This document shows positions 17,209 to 24,705 of a DNA stretch of 64,000 nucleotides, piece after piece; within the stretch, counting starts at the first letter, position 1, and each line of letters opens with the position of its first letter. The stretch comes from Desulfobaccales bacterium (GTDB lineage Bacteria > Desulfobacterota > Desulfobaccia > Desulfobaccales > 0-14-0-80-60-11), in assembly GCA_037481655.1 (NCBI GenBank), contig JBBFLF010000002.1, positions 65,856-129,855 on the forward strand, in the 5' to 3' direction. The position numbers were made by a program, and so were the translations under genes. The notes below the pieces were generated by a model. That model saw only the letters and a list, made by a program, of their open reading frames with translations. It made no database searches and had not been told where the DNA came from.

Positions 17209-17487
17209 ATGGAGATCAGGGGTCAGGACCTCCTCTATCTGGGGTTGCTTCTGGGTTTTCTCCTGGGGGTGGGCCTCACCCTGCTGGCGGGCCGGCTGCG
17301 GCGCTGGCTGGGGCGCTCCGAGGAAGCTCGGCTGGCGGCGGAGGTCCGCACCCTGAAACGCCGCCTCCAGGAAAAGGACAAGCACATCAGCCGCATGCTG
17401 GCGGAAACGGAAAAACTGGCGGAACGACTGGCGCAAAAGAAGCCCCTCCTCAAGGCCGTGGATGAGGCCTCATCGGGGAGCGGCTGA
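17209..17487 (+). CDS. Small membrane-anchored coiled-coil protein
   Basis: A 92-residue protein: one membrane helix (DLLYLGLLLGFLLGVGLTLLAG) near the N-terminus, then basic residues and a charged helical segment (about 40-80) suited to a coiled coil. The layout is like YhcB (DUF1043), but sequence identity was not established. The start ATG 17209 has only a weak GGAG upstream; the frame extends further upstream, without the membrane-first layout. The following gene starts 14 bases after the stop. Confidence 0.65.
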   Translation: MEIRGQDLLYLGLLLGFLLGVGLTLLAGRLRRWLGRSEEARLAAEVRTLKRRLQEKDKHISRMLAETEKLAERLAQKKPLLKAVDEASSGSG

Positions 17488-17501
17488 GACACGGAGGAGA
17501 T

Positions 17502-17825
17502 ATGGCTGGCAGCGATCTCTCCTTTAAAGGCGCAGCGGTGGGGGCCCTGGCGGGGCTGGCCGCCGAGCTTACCATTCAGGAACTCACCGGCCACCACATC
17601 ACCCACGGCCTCCTGGAGCTGATGGGGGCGGCGGCGGGCCTCTGGCGGCTGGACCGGCGCCTGGCCGAGGCCTTGCGGGACACCCTGACCCAGGCCAAAG
17701 AGTACGACGAGCAGGATTACCGGGAAGTCAAACGCCGCATTCACGAACTGACCGATGACCTGCCGGAGCTCCGGGAGATCCTGGACAACCTCCTGGACGC
17801 CGGCATCTCGGCCCAGAAGGCGTAA
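17502..17825 (+). CDS. Hypothetical protein, helical
   Basis: A 107-residue protein with an N-terminal Gly/Ala-rich segment (FKGAAVGALAGLAAELTIQELTG in part) that could insert in or bind the membrane, then an amphipathic acidic-basic helical region. The ribosome binding site GGAGG (17494-17498) sits well before ATG 17502. It belongs to a run of three small genes upstream of tadA. No family is recognised. Confidence 0.68.
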   Translation: MAGSDLSFKGAAVGALAGLAAELTIQELTGHHITHGLLELMGAAAGLWRLDRRLAEALRDTLTQAKEYDEQDYREVKRRIHELTDDLPELREILDNLLDAGISAQKA

Positions 17826-17835
17826 AGACAGGATC

Positions 17836-17898
17836 GGGAGAGGGGACCAGGGGGCGGTGGCCCCCTGCCCCCTCTCCCGGGCCCTCTCCCCCAACCCC
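17836..17898. repeat. GC-rich inverted-repeat element, copy A1
   Basis: A 63-base element of G- and C-runs with a long internal hairpin. Its reverse complement matches the element at 18827-18888 closely and that at 21297-21359. A1 and A2 face each other and enclose the 17915 gene and tadA. Confidence 0.7.
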
Positions 17899-17914
17899 GT
17901 AAAGGGAACATTCC

Positions 17915-18292
17915 ATGTTCGGTGTCGGCATTCTGGTGGGACTGGGCAGGCGGCTGGTGGCCGCGGTGGCGGCGGACAGCGGCCTTCTGCCTGCCGGGTA
18001 TTACCGCCACCGGGTGCTGGCAGCTCTGGAGGAGGAGGATTTCGAGGCCGCCCTCCGGTATCTCCCCTGGGCCGAGGATGCGGTCCTCACCCAGGTGGTC
18101 ATCCTGCGCTTGCGGTTGCTCCAGGCCCGGCATGGCAAGCGGCAGGATGTCTGCCGCCAGGCCCTGGAAAAGCCCGGCACCCCGGAGCAGAAAGCCAGAC
18201 TTCGCCAGGTGTTGGCGGCGGAGGCTCAGGCGGCCAGGCTTCTCAGGGAATACGAGGGTCGGGCCAAGGCATTGCTGCCGCAGGCTACCTAA
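17915..18292 (+). CDS. Hypothetical protein, helical repeat-like
   Basis: A 125-residue mostly helical protein. The segment YYRHRVLAALEEEDFEAALRYLPWAEDAVL resembles a TPR-like helical pair, but no repeat was proved. An N-terminal hydrophobic stretch (VGILVGLGRRLVAAVAA) may associate with the membrane. It lies between two inverted copies of a GC-rich repeat, just before tadA (18 bases). No function is recognised. Confidence 0.65.
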   Translation: MFGVGILVGLGRRLVAAVAADSGLLPAGYYRHRVLAALEEEDFEAALRYLPWAEDAVLTQVVILRLRLLQARHGKRQDVCRQALEKPGTPEQKARLRQVLAAEAQAARLLREYEGRAKALLPQAT

Positions 18293-18310
18293 AGGGGCGG
18301 ACAGGGAGAG

Positions 18311-18826
18311 GTGTCCACGGTTTTGCCGGCCGAACGCCCGGATGAGGACTACATGGGCGAAGCCCTGGACCAGGCCCGGCTGGCCCTGGCGGCGGGCGAA
18401 GTGCCGGTGGGCGCGGTGCTGGTGGGGCCGGACGGCGCGGTGCTGGGCCGGGCCCACAACCTGCCCATCTCCTTGAGCGATCCCACCGCCCACGCCGAGG
18501 TGCTGGCCCTCCGGCAGGCCGCGGCCCGGGTGGGGAATTACCGGTTGCCGGGCACCACCCTCTATGTTACCATTGAGCCTTGTCTGATGTGTGTGGGCGC
18601 CCTCATCCAGGCCCGGGTGGCCCGGGTGGTCTTCGGGGCGGCGGATCCCAAGGCCGGGGCCTGCGTGTCTTTGTATCGCATCCCTGAGGACCGGCGGCTC
18701 AATCATCGCTTTCAGGTGACCGGCGGGGTGCGGGAGGAGGAATGCCGGGAGCTTTTGACGGAGTTCTTCCGGGCCCGGCGGGGCCGGGGCGAGGACAAAG
18801 GCACGCCGACCGCGGATAAAAGTTAA
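18311..18826 (+). CDS. tadA: tRNA-specific adenosine-34 deaminase TadA
   Basis: A 171-residue zinc deaminase that converts A34 to inosine in tRNA-Arg(ACG). The catalytic HAE (His61, Glu63) and PCLMC (Pro90, Cys91, Cys94) motifs are intact, with FGAADPKAGA downstream as in TadA. The GTG start at 18311 sits close to GGGAGAG; an alternative ATG at 18353 would still keep the catalytic domain. The C-terminal tail is charged and low-complexity. It ends immediately before repeat copy A2 and upstream of two tRNA-Ser genes. Confidence 0.92.
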   Translation: MSTVLPAERPDEDYMGEALDQARLALAAGEVPVGAVLVGPDGAVLGRAHNLPISLSDPTAHAEVLALRQAAARVGNYRLPGTTLYVTIEPCLMCVGALIQARVARVVFGAADPKAGACVSLYRIPEDRRLNHRFQVTGGVREEECRELLTEFFRARRGRGEDKGTPTADKS

Positions 18827-18888
18827 GGGGTGGGGGGAGAGGGCTTGGGAGAGGGGGCAGGGGTCTCCGATCCCTGGCCCCCTCTCCC
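18827..18888. repeat. GC-rich inverted-repeat element, copy A2
   Basis: A 62-base element in the opposite orientation to A1. It contains GGGAGAGGGGGCAGGGG and, after a short loop, the near complement CCCTGGCCCCCTCTCCC. No T-tract follows closely, so it is not a standard terminator, though it could act as one. Confidence 0.7.
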
Positions 18889-18915
18889 AAATGAAATAAA
18901 ATATTAATCATCTCG

Positions 18916-19009
18916 GGAGGGGTACCGAAGAGGCCGTAACGGGGTCGACTCGAAATCGACTTGGGGGCTCATCACCCTCACGTGGGTTCGAATCCCACCC
19001 CCTCCGCCA
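18916..19009 (+). tRNA. tRNA-Ser(CGA)
   Basis: 94 bases with a long variable arm typical of tRNA-Ser. Acceptor GGAGGGG pairs with CCCCTCC; the anticodon stem GTCGA/TCGAC encloses loop CTCGAAA, giving anticodon CGA. The T-loop GTTCGAATC is present and CCA is encoded at 19007-19009. Confidence 0.95.
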
Positions 19010-19026
19010 GACAAGTTCACCCATGC

Positions 19027-19119
19027 GGAGAGATGCCCGAGCGGCTGAAGGGGCACGACTGGAAATCGTGTGTGGGTCCAAAAGACCCACCGAGGGTTCG
19101 AATCCCTCTCTCTCCGCCA
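19027..19119 (+). tRNA. tRNA-Ser(GGA)
   Basis: 93 bases with a long variable arm. Acceptor GGAGAGA pairs with TCTCTCC; the stem CACGA/TCGTG encloses loop CTGGAAA, anticodon GGA. CCA is encoded. It lies 17 bases after tRNA-Ser(CGA), so both are probably processed from one transcript. Confidence 0.95.
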
Positions 19120-19254
19120 GCCAGCGATCAGCAGGGAAAGGGCCAGCTGTCCGCCCTCCTTTTGCCATAAACCTCACCCTTGCCGGCGGCGAGCGGCACG
19201 CCGGGCAGGGGCGGGGATAAAACCCATGACTTACCCTCCTGAGAATCTCATCCT

Positions 19255-20862
19255 ATGACCTACCAGGTCCTGGCCCGGAAGTGGCGGCCCCAGACCTTTG
19301 AGGAGGTGGTGGGCCAGGAGCCCATCACCCGCACCCTGAAAAACGCCCTGGCCCAGGGCCGGGTGGCCCATGCCTTTCTGTTCTCCGGCCCCCGGGGGGT
19401 GGGGAAGACCTCGGTGGCCCGCATCCTGGCCAAGGCCTTAAACTGCGCCCACGGCCCCACGCCTGAGCCCTGCAATACATGCCCCCAGTGCCGGGAAATC
19501 GTCAGCGGCGCCAGCCTGGATGTGCTAGAAATCGACGGCGCCAGTAACCGGGGCATTGATGAGGTGCGGGACCTCCGGGAAAAGATCAAATACGCCCCGG
19601 CGGCGGGCAAATACAAGGTTTATATCATCGACGAAGTGCACATGCTCACCAAGGAGGCCTTCAACGCCCTCCTGAAAACCCTGGAGGAGCCGCCGCCCCA
19701 CGCGGTCTTTGTCCTGGCCACCACCGAGCCCCACAAGGTGCCGGCCACCATTCTTTCCCGCTGCCAGCGCTACGACTTTCGGCGCCTGCCCACCGGCGCC
19801 ATCCAGGAGTATCTGGCCACCCTGGCGGACAAGGAAGGCTGGGAGATTGAGCCCGAGGGGCTGGCCCTCATCGCCCGGGAGGCGGAGGGGAGCCTGAGGG
19901 ATGCCCAGGGATTCCTGGACCAGGTGGTGACCTTCGGCGGCACCCGGGTGAGCGCCCAGGAGATCGCCCGCATTTTGGGGGTGACGGAGCGCCGGGCCCT
20001 GCTCTCCGCCCTGGAGGCGGTGGTCCGCCGGGACGGGCTGGCCGCCCTGACGATAGTGGAGGAGCTGTACAACCTCGGCCACGATCTCAAGCGCTTCTAC
20101 CAGGACCTGGTGGGCTATGCCCGGCATCTGCTTTTGGCCGGACTGCACCCGGAAGCCCGCAGCCTGGCGCCAGTGGCGGACAGCGAATGGCAGGAACTCA
20201 CCCGCCTGGCCCGGGAAGTGCCGGCAGTGCAGCTCCACAACCTGCTGAGCGTGCTTTTGGAGGGCGAGGAGGAACTCCGGCGGGCTCCGCAACCCCGGCT
20301 GGCCCTGGAGATGCTGCTTCTGCGCCTCATCCACCTGGAGCCCCTGACCCCGGTGGGGGAGTGGCTTACACGCCTGGAGGCCCTGGAAAAGCGCCTGGCG
20401 GCGGGCGAGGCGGCCCCCAGACTGGCGGAGCCGGCCGCCACCCGCCTCCAGGCCGGGTCTGCCGCAGGGATGGCAATCCCCACCCCTCCGGGGGATGATC
20501 TGGAGACCACCTGGCGCGGCTTCCTCGCCTATGTCAAGAAACGGGAGGATGGCCCCCTGTATGCCAAGCTGGCCGCCTTATGGCCAAAACGGCGGGACGG
20601 GGGCAGGCTGTGGCTGAGCGGGGACCGGCCCCTGACCTTCGTGGGCCCCAAGCAGGAGAGCCGCTTCCGGGAGCTGGTGCAGGGCTTTTTCGGCCCCGAG
20701 GTGGAGCTGGCGGTGGAGGTGGCGGAGAAGCCCCGGTCCAATCCCGCGCCCACCGCGGCCGACCCCCCCGGGGCGCTGGATTTCACCACCCTGAAGCAAT
20801 ACGCCCTGGACATCTTCGGGGGCACCTGGGAGGCCCGCCAGGGCAAGGAGGAAAGCGAGTGA
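19255..20862 (+). CDS. dnaX: DNA polymerase III subunit gamma/tau
   Basis: A 535-residue clamp-loader ATPase. The N-terminus TYQVLARKWRPQTFEEVVGQ is diagnostic; the P-loop GPRGVGKT is at residues 45-52, zinc ligands Cys64, Cys73, Cys76 and Cys79 follow, then IIDEVHMLTKEAFNALLKTLEEPP (Walker B) and the SRC sensor motif. The C-terminal third, less conserved, should bind the polymerase. No A-AAA-AAG slippery site for a gamma frameshift product was seen. The stop overlaps the ebfC GTG, so dnaX-ebfC-recR form the usual recombination/replication cluster. Confidence 0.96.
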   Translation: MTYQVLARKWRPQTFEEVVGQEPITRTLKNALAQGRVAHAFLFSGPRGVGKTSVARILAKALNCAHGPTPEPCNTCPQCREIVSGASLDVLEIDGASNRGIDEVRDLREKIKYAPAAGKYKVYIIDEVHMLTKEAFNALLKTLEEPPPHAVFVLATTEPHKVPATILSRCQRYDFRRLPTGAIQEYLATLADKEGWEIEPEGLALIAREAEGSLRDAQGFLDQVVTFGGTRVSAQEIARILGVTERRALLSALEAVVRRDGLAALTIVEELYNLGHDLKRFYQDLVGYARHLLLAGLHPEARSLAPVADSEWQELTRLAREVPAVQLHNLLSVLLEGEEELRRAPQPRLALEMLLLRLIHLEPLTPVGEWLTRLEALEKRLAAGEAAPRLAEPAATRLQAGSAAGMAIPTPPGDDLETTWRGFLAYVKKREDGPLYAKLAALWPKRRDGGRLWLSGDRPLTFVGPKQESRFRELVQGFFGPEVELAVEVAEKPRSNPAPTAADPPGALDFTTLKQYALDIFGGTWEARQGKEESE

Positions 20863-21173
20863 AGGGCATCGGCGGCCTGATGAAACAGGCCCAACAACTG
20901 CAAAGCAAGATCCAGGCGCTCCAGGAGGAGCTGGGCAAACGCACCGTCAGCGCCCAGGCCGGCGGCGGCATGGTGGAGGCCACCGTCAACGGCCGCCAGG
21001 AACTCCTCAGCCTGCGCATCGACCCGGAAGTGGTGAGCCCCGAGGACGTGGAGATGCTCCAGGACCTCATCCTGGCGGCGGTCAACGAAGCCCTGAACCG
21101 CTCCCGGGAAATGGTGGCCCAGGAAATGGCCAAACTCACCGGCGGCCTGGGAATCCCAGGGATGATGTTATGA
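20859..21173 (+). CDS. ebfC: Nucleoid-associated protein YbaB/EbfC
   Basis: A 104-residue DNA-binding protein of the YbaB/EbfC family. The segments GLMKQAQQLQSKIQ, VEATVNGRQELLSLRIDPE and EDVEMLQDLILAAVNEAL are family hallmarks. The start is GTG 20859, overlapping the dnaX stop by four bases, with AAGGAGG six bases upstream. It forms a dimer that binds and bridges DNA; the link with recR and dnaX is widespread in bacteria. Confidence 0.94.
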   Translation: MKGIGGLMKQAQQLQSKIQALQEELGKRTVSAQAGGGMVEATVNGRQELLSLRIDPEVVSPEDVEMLQDLILAAVNEALNRSREMVAQEMAKLTGGLGIPGMML

Positions 21174-21177
21174 TTTC

Positions 21178-21234
21178 GGGGGGAGGGCCAGGGGCTTCCA
21201 AGCCCCTGCCCTCCCCCCGACCCCCTCCCAACCC
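21178..21234. repeat. GC-rich inverted-repeat element, copy B1
   Basis: GGGGGGAGGG...CCCTCCCCCC forms an almost perfect hairpin of about 18 bp and is followed by CGACCCCCTCCCAACCC. Its reverse complement resembles copies A2 and B2. It starts four bases after the ebfC stop. Confidence 0.75.
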
Positions 21235-21242
21235 GCGCATGT

Positions 21243-21282
21243 CTGCCAGGAAGTCGAGGCCGAAGCCTCGACTTCCTGGCAG
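21243..21282. repeat. Perfect 18-bp inverted repeat with CGAA loop
   Basis: The arms 21243-21260 and 21265-21282 are exact reverse complements (CTGCCAGGAAGTCGAGGC and its complement), enclosing CGAA. No T-tract follows. It sits at the centre between copies B1 and B2 of the GC-rich element, which face each other, making the whole 21178-21359 block a nested palindrome. Confidence 0.9.
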
Positions 21283-21296
21283 TATCCAAACCATAA

Positions 21297-21359
21297 GGGA
21301 TTGGGGAGGGGGTGTGGGGGAGGGGGCAAGGGGCCACCGCCCCTTGGCTCCCTCCCCCA
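21297..21359. repeat. GC-rich inverted-repeat element, copy B2
   Basis: Same orientation as A2. It begins GGATTGGGGAGGGGG and ends in a hairpin with arms GGGGGAGGGGGCAAGGGG and CCCCTTGGCTCCCTCCCCC. Its left part can also pair with the CCCCCTCCCAACCC tail of B1. Confidence 0.75.
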
Positions 21360-21384
21360 CACAGCTGGCCAAAGGAACTAGCCC

Positions 21385-21987
21385 ATGGCAAAAGGTTACC
21401 CGGAGGCGCTGAAGCGGGTGGTGGCGCTGTTGGCCAAGTGGCCGGGGTTGGGGGAGAAGAGTGCCGCCCGGCTGGCGTTGTATCTGCTCAAGGCCCCCAC
21501 AGAGGAGGTCCTGGAGCTGGCCCGGGCCTTGGCGGACTTGAAGGAAAGCATCCGCCTCTGCCGGCGCTGTTTTGCCTTTGCCGATGGGGAGTTGTGCCCG
21601 GTGTGCACCGATCCTGCCCGGGAGGCGGGGACGCTCATGGTGGTGGCCGACCCCGAGGATTTGTTGGCCATCGAACGGGTGGGCTGGTTCAGGGGGCGCT
21701 ACCACGTCCTGGGGGGATTGCTTTCTCCTCTGGAGGGGGTGAAGGAGCGGGATTTGAGGGTGACCGAGCTCAAAGACAGGGTGCAGGCCGAAGGGGTTAA
21801 GGAGGTTATCCTGGCCCTCAATCCCACCCTGGAGGGGGAGGTGACCACCACCTTTCTCTCCCAGGAGCTCAAGCCCCTGGGGGTGAAGGTGACCCGCATC
21901 GCTTATGGCCTCCCCATGGGTGGGGACATCAAGTACGCCGACCAGCAGACCCTGAAAGAAGCCCTGGGCCACCGGGTGGAGACCTGA
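21385..21987 (+). CDS. recR: Recombination protein RecR
   Basis: A 200-residue protein that with RecF/RecO loads RecA in gap repair. The N-terminal helix-hairpin-helix (LAKWPGLGEKSAARLALYLL), the zinc finger (Cys59, Cys62, Cys71, Cys74) and the Toprim domain (TLMVVADPEDLLAIERVGWF..YHVLGG) are all present, with the Walker-like GLPMGGDIKYADQQTL tail. The full length agrees with the family. It is separated from ebfC by the repeat block and followed by the AT-rich foreign-looking gene. Confidence 0.96.
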   Translation: MAKGYPEALKRVVALLAKWPGLGEKSAARLALYLLKAPTEEVLELARALADLKESIRLCRRCFAFADGELCPVCTDPAREAGTLMVVADPEDLLAIERVGWFRGRYHVLGGLLSPLEGVKERDLRVTELKDRVQAEGVKEVILALNPTLEGEVTTTFLSQELKPLGVKVTRIAYGLPMGGDIKYADQQTLKEALGHRVET

Positions 21988-22029
21988 TGGAAGAGAACTT
22001 AAGTTTGCTCTGTGTGAGAGAAGACAAAA

Positions 22030-23001
22030 ATGAATTCATCATTTCTCAAAAGAATTATAAAAAAGTTTTTATTTATATTAGATTTAATTTTGGCACCCTT
22101 AGTTTTGATTAGTGCAGTAGTTTTGAAATTGATCAGGCGGGCGGGTGTCCAGAGGATGATTGTAAGTCGGTCTATTTTTCATAAAGTTGGAGTTTTTCCA
22201 ATAATAGACCACTATTATGAACCATTATTTAATTTTAAATCAATGAAATATAGGAAAGAAGATAGAAATCTGAATGGGATTAATTTTAATGTATCGGAAC
22301 AATTAAATTTATTGAATAGTTTTAATTATAATAATGAATTATTGGAGATTCCACTGAAAAAAAATAAAGAGTTTGAATATTACTATTACAACGGGTATTT
22401 TGGCCCAGGCGATGCAGAATTTTATTATAGTATAATCAGGCATTATAAGCCCAAAAATATAATTGAGGTGGGAAGTGGATTTTCCACGTTAATGGCATTA
22501 AAGGCGAAAAGAAAAAATCAGGAATCCAACGATGTCTGCAATATTGTGTGCATAGAGCCGTTTGAAAATCCCTGGTTGGAAAAGTTAGATGTTATTTATA
22601 AAAGAAATCTGATTGAAAATATAGAGTTAAATTTCTTCACCATATTAGATAAAAATGATATATTATTTGTTGATTCATCTCATGTAATTAAGCCAGGTGG
22701 AGATGTTTTATATATTTTCCTTCATGTATTGCCTCAGCTTAAACCGGGTGTGATAATCCACATTCATGACATATTCACTCCCAAAGATTATCCCGAAGAA
22801 TGGATAGTCAAGGAAAAAAGGCTTTGGAATGAGCAGTACCTTTTAGAAGCCTTTTTGTCATTTAATAACAAATTTAAGGTGATAGGGGCTTTGAATTTTT
22901 TGAAGCACAATTTTCCACATGAAATTTCAGGAAAATGCCCAATACTTGCGAACGATTTAGCGCGATGTGAACCCGGCTCTTTTTGGATGATGAAGGTTTA
23001 A
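22030..23001 (+). CDS. AT-rich methyltransferase-like protein, probably acquired
   Basis: A 323-residue protein. An N-terminal membrane helix (about residues 12-36) is followed by a class I SAM-methyltransferase-like domain: NIIEVGSGFSTLMALKAK (motif I, about 140-157), a CIEPFENPW acidic strand (motif II), DILFVDSSHVIKPGGD (motif IV) and IIHIHDIF. This resembles Methyltransf_24-like proteins found in surface-polysaccharide clusters. Base composition and codon use (AAA, AAT, TTA, ATA) differ sharply from everything around it, so recent transfer is likely. Its ribosome binding site is poor (GAGAGAAG). It lies between recR and rodA, which are typical core genes. The acceptor substrate is unknown. 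Confidence 0.8.
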   Translation: MNSSFLKRIIKKFLFILDLILAPLVLISAVVLKLIRRAGVQRMIVSRSIFHKVGVFPIIDHYYEPLFNFKSMKYRKEDRNLNGINFNVSEQLNLLNSFNYNNELLEIPLKKNKEFEYYYYNGYFGPGDAEFYYSIIRHYKPKNIIEVGSGFSTLMALKAKRKNQESNDVCNIVCIEPFENPWLEKLDVIYKRNLIENIELNFFTILDKNDILFVDSSHVIKPGGDVLYIFLHVLPQLKPGVIIHIHDIFTPKDYPEEWIVKEKRLWNEQYLLEAFLSFNNKFKVIGALNFLKHNFPHEISGKCPILANDLARCEPGSFWMMKV

Positions 23002-23020
23002 AAGAGATAAAAATCAAAGC

Positions 23021-24127
23021 ATGTTTGACCGGCGGTTGGTGCAGAATTTCGATTATCCCCTCATCGGGCTGGTGCTGCTGTTGGCCGGTATCGGCATCCT
23101 CAATCTGTACAGCGCCGGTTTCAACCGCACTCCCGAGGGGGCGACCCCGGTCTATCTGAAGCAGATTTATTGGCTGTCAGCCGGCCTGGGGCTCATGTTC
23201 TTCAGCCTGCTCTATCATTACCGGCACTATGAAAAGATCGCCATCCCCCTCTACATCCTGAGCGTGGCGCTCTTGGTCCTGGTGATGGTGGCGGGGAAGA
23301 CGGTCTCCGGGTCCCGGCGCTGGCTGGTGTTGGGCCCCCTGACGGTGCAGCCTTCGGAGCTCACCAAGGTGGCCATCATTCTGGTGTTGGCCCGCTATTT
23401 TTCCCGGCGGCCCCAAACCGCGCCCCTGGGGCTCAGGGATCTCCTGGCGCCGGGGGCTCTGGCCTTGCTGCCGGCGTTCCTCATCATCAAGCAGCCGGAT
23501 CTGGGCTCCGGGCTGTTGGTGCTGGCCGTGGCGGGGGGGATCACCCTGTTTGCCGGGGTGCATTGGCAGACCCTGGCCTTGCTGGCGGGGACCGCCGTGA
23601 TCGGCGCGCCCTTGGCCTGGCCTTTTCTTAAGGATTACCAGAAGCAACGGCTCCTCACCTTCCTGGATCCGGAAAAGGACCCTCTGGGATCGGGGTATCA
23701 CATTATCCAGTCCAAGATCGCGGTGGGCTCCGGCCAGTTCTGGGGCAAGGGTTTTCTCTGCGGCACCCAGAGCCAGCTCTATTTCCTGCCGGAGCAGCAC
23801 ACCGACTTTGCCTTTTCGGTCTTTGCCGAGGAGTGGGGCTTTGCCGGCTCGGCGCTCTTGGTGCTCCTCTACGTGGGGCTGATCCTTTATGGCCTCATGG
23901 TGGCCCGCAACTGCCGGGACCGCTTCGGCCAGTACCTGGCGGTGGGGGTGACGGCCCTCCTCTTCTGGCAGATCTTCATTAACCTGGGCATGGTCACCGG
24001 GCTGGTGCCGGTGGTGGGCATCCCTTTGCCCTTCTTCAGCTACGGCGGCTCCTCCCTCATCACCACCTTGCTCGCCCTGGGAGTGCTGATGAACGTGCGC
24101 ATGCGCCGCCATCTCTATGGGGGGTGA
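23021..24127 (+). CDS. rodA: Rod shape-determining peptidoglycan polymerase RodA
   Basis: A 368-residue SEDS-family glycosyltransferase with about ten membrane helices that polymerises lipid II in side-wall growth. Motifs include LNLYSAG, GSRRWLVLGPLTVQPSELTKVA, IKQPDLGSG, the EQHTDFAFSVFAEEWGF loop and the C-terminal PFFSYGGSSLI. RodA is favoured over FtsW by the N-terminal DYPLIGLVLLLAGIGILNLYSA and by length. The start ATG 23021 has only a weak ribosome binding site; the AT-rich gene just upstream may have replaced the original leader. No mre genes are in the window. Confidence 0.94.
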   Translation: MFDRRLVQNFDYPLIGLVLLLAGIGILNLYSAGFNRTPEGATPVYLKQIYWLSAGLGLMFFSLLYHYRHYEKIAIPLYILSVALLVLVMVAGKTVSGSRRWLVLGPLTVQPSELTKVAIILVLARYFSRRPQTAPLGLRDLLAPGALALLPAFLIIKQPDLGSGLLVLAVAGGITLFAGVHWQTLALLAGTAVIGAPLAWPFLKDYQKQRLLTFLDPEKDPLGSGYHIIQSKIAVGSGQFWGKGFLCGTQSQLYFLPEQHTDFAFSVFAEEWGFAGSALLVLLYVGLILYGLMVARNCRDRFGQYLAVGVTALLFWQIFINLGMVTGLVPVVGIPLPFFSYGGSSLITTLLALGVLMNVRMRRHLYGG

Positions 24128-24145
24128 ATTTTTTGGGAAAAAGAT

Positions 24146-24174
24146 TTGACAGGGGGGGGAAAATAGGATACAAG
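24146..24174 (+). promoter_or_regulatory. Sigma-70 promoter of the ATP synthase operon
   Basis: A perfect TTGACA at 24146-24151 and TACAAG at 24169-24174 are 17 bases apart. Transcription would start about 95 bases before atpF'. The leader contains an AT-rich stretch and a short GCCG/CGGC pairing around TTTTTT (about 24210-24232). Confidence 0.65.
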
Positions 24175-24276
24175 GGCTTTCGTGAAAAGTTACACATGTA
24201 GGGGATGTGCCGACGCCGGACCTTTTTTCGGCTAAGCTATTAAAATTACTAATAAATTAAAAGGTGGCACCGCGGG

Positions 24277-24705
24277 ATGATTGATATCGACTGGACGCTG
24301 TTTGTTCAAATCGTCAATTTCCTCCTGCTGACCTACCTGCTCAACCTGGTGCTCTTCCGGCCCCTGCGCCAGGGCCTGAAGCAGCGCCAGGGGGTCATCG
24401 CCGGCTACGAGGGGGAGATCGCCCAGCTGAGCGAGGCGGAGCAGGCCCGGCTGTCAGAGGTGGAACGGCAACTGCTGGAGGCCCGGCGGGAAGGGCTCAA
24501 CCAGCGGGAGGCCCGGCGGCTGGAGGGCACCAAGGCGGAAGCCCAGCTCCTGGAGCAGGTGAAAAAGGAGGTGGACGCCGAGTGGGCCCAGGTCTCCGCG
24601 AAAATCAAAAGCGATGTCGCCAAAGCCCGGGAGGCCCTGTCGGCCCAGGCGCAGGAGTTTGCCCACGCCTTGGCGGTGAAACTGATCGGGAGGGAGGTGG
24701 CATGA
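24277..24705 (+). CDS. atpF': ATP synthase F0 subunit b'
   Basis: A 142-residue peripheral-stalk subunit. The N-terminal membrane helix (FVQIVNFLLLTYLLNLVLFRPL) is followed by a long charged coiled coil. Together with the next gene it gives the b'/b pair that replaces the b homodimer in several phyla, including Desulfobacterota and Cyanobacteria. It opens the operon, with AAGGTGG before ATG 24277, and its stop overlaps the atpF start (ATGA). Confidence 0.9.
   Translation: MIDIDWTLFVQIVNFLLLTYLLNLVLFRPLRQGLKQRQGVIAGYEGEIAQLSEAEQARLSEVERQLLEARREGLNQREARRLEGTKAEAQLLEQVKKEVDAEWAQVSAKIKSDVAKAREALSAQAQEFAHALAVKLIGREVA

Noticed and set aside
20500-20862. Programmed frameshift in dnaX for a gamma product
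   Set aside because: No A-AAA-AAG-type slippery heptamer or adjacent stimulator was seen.
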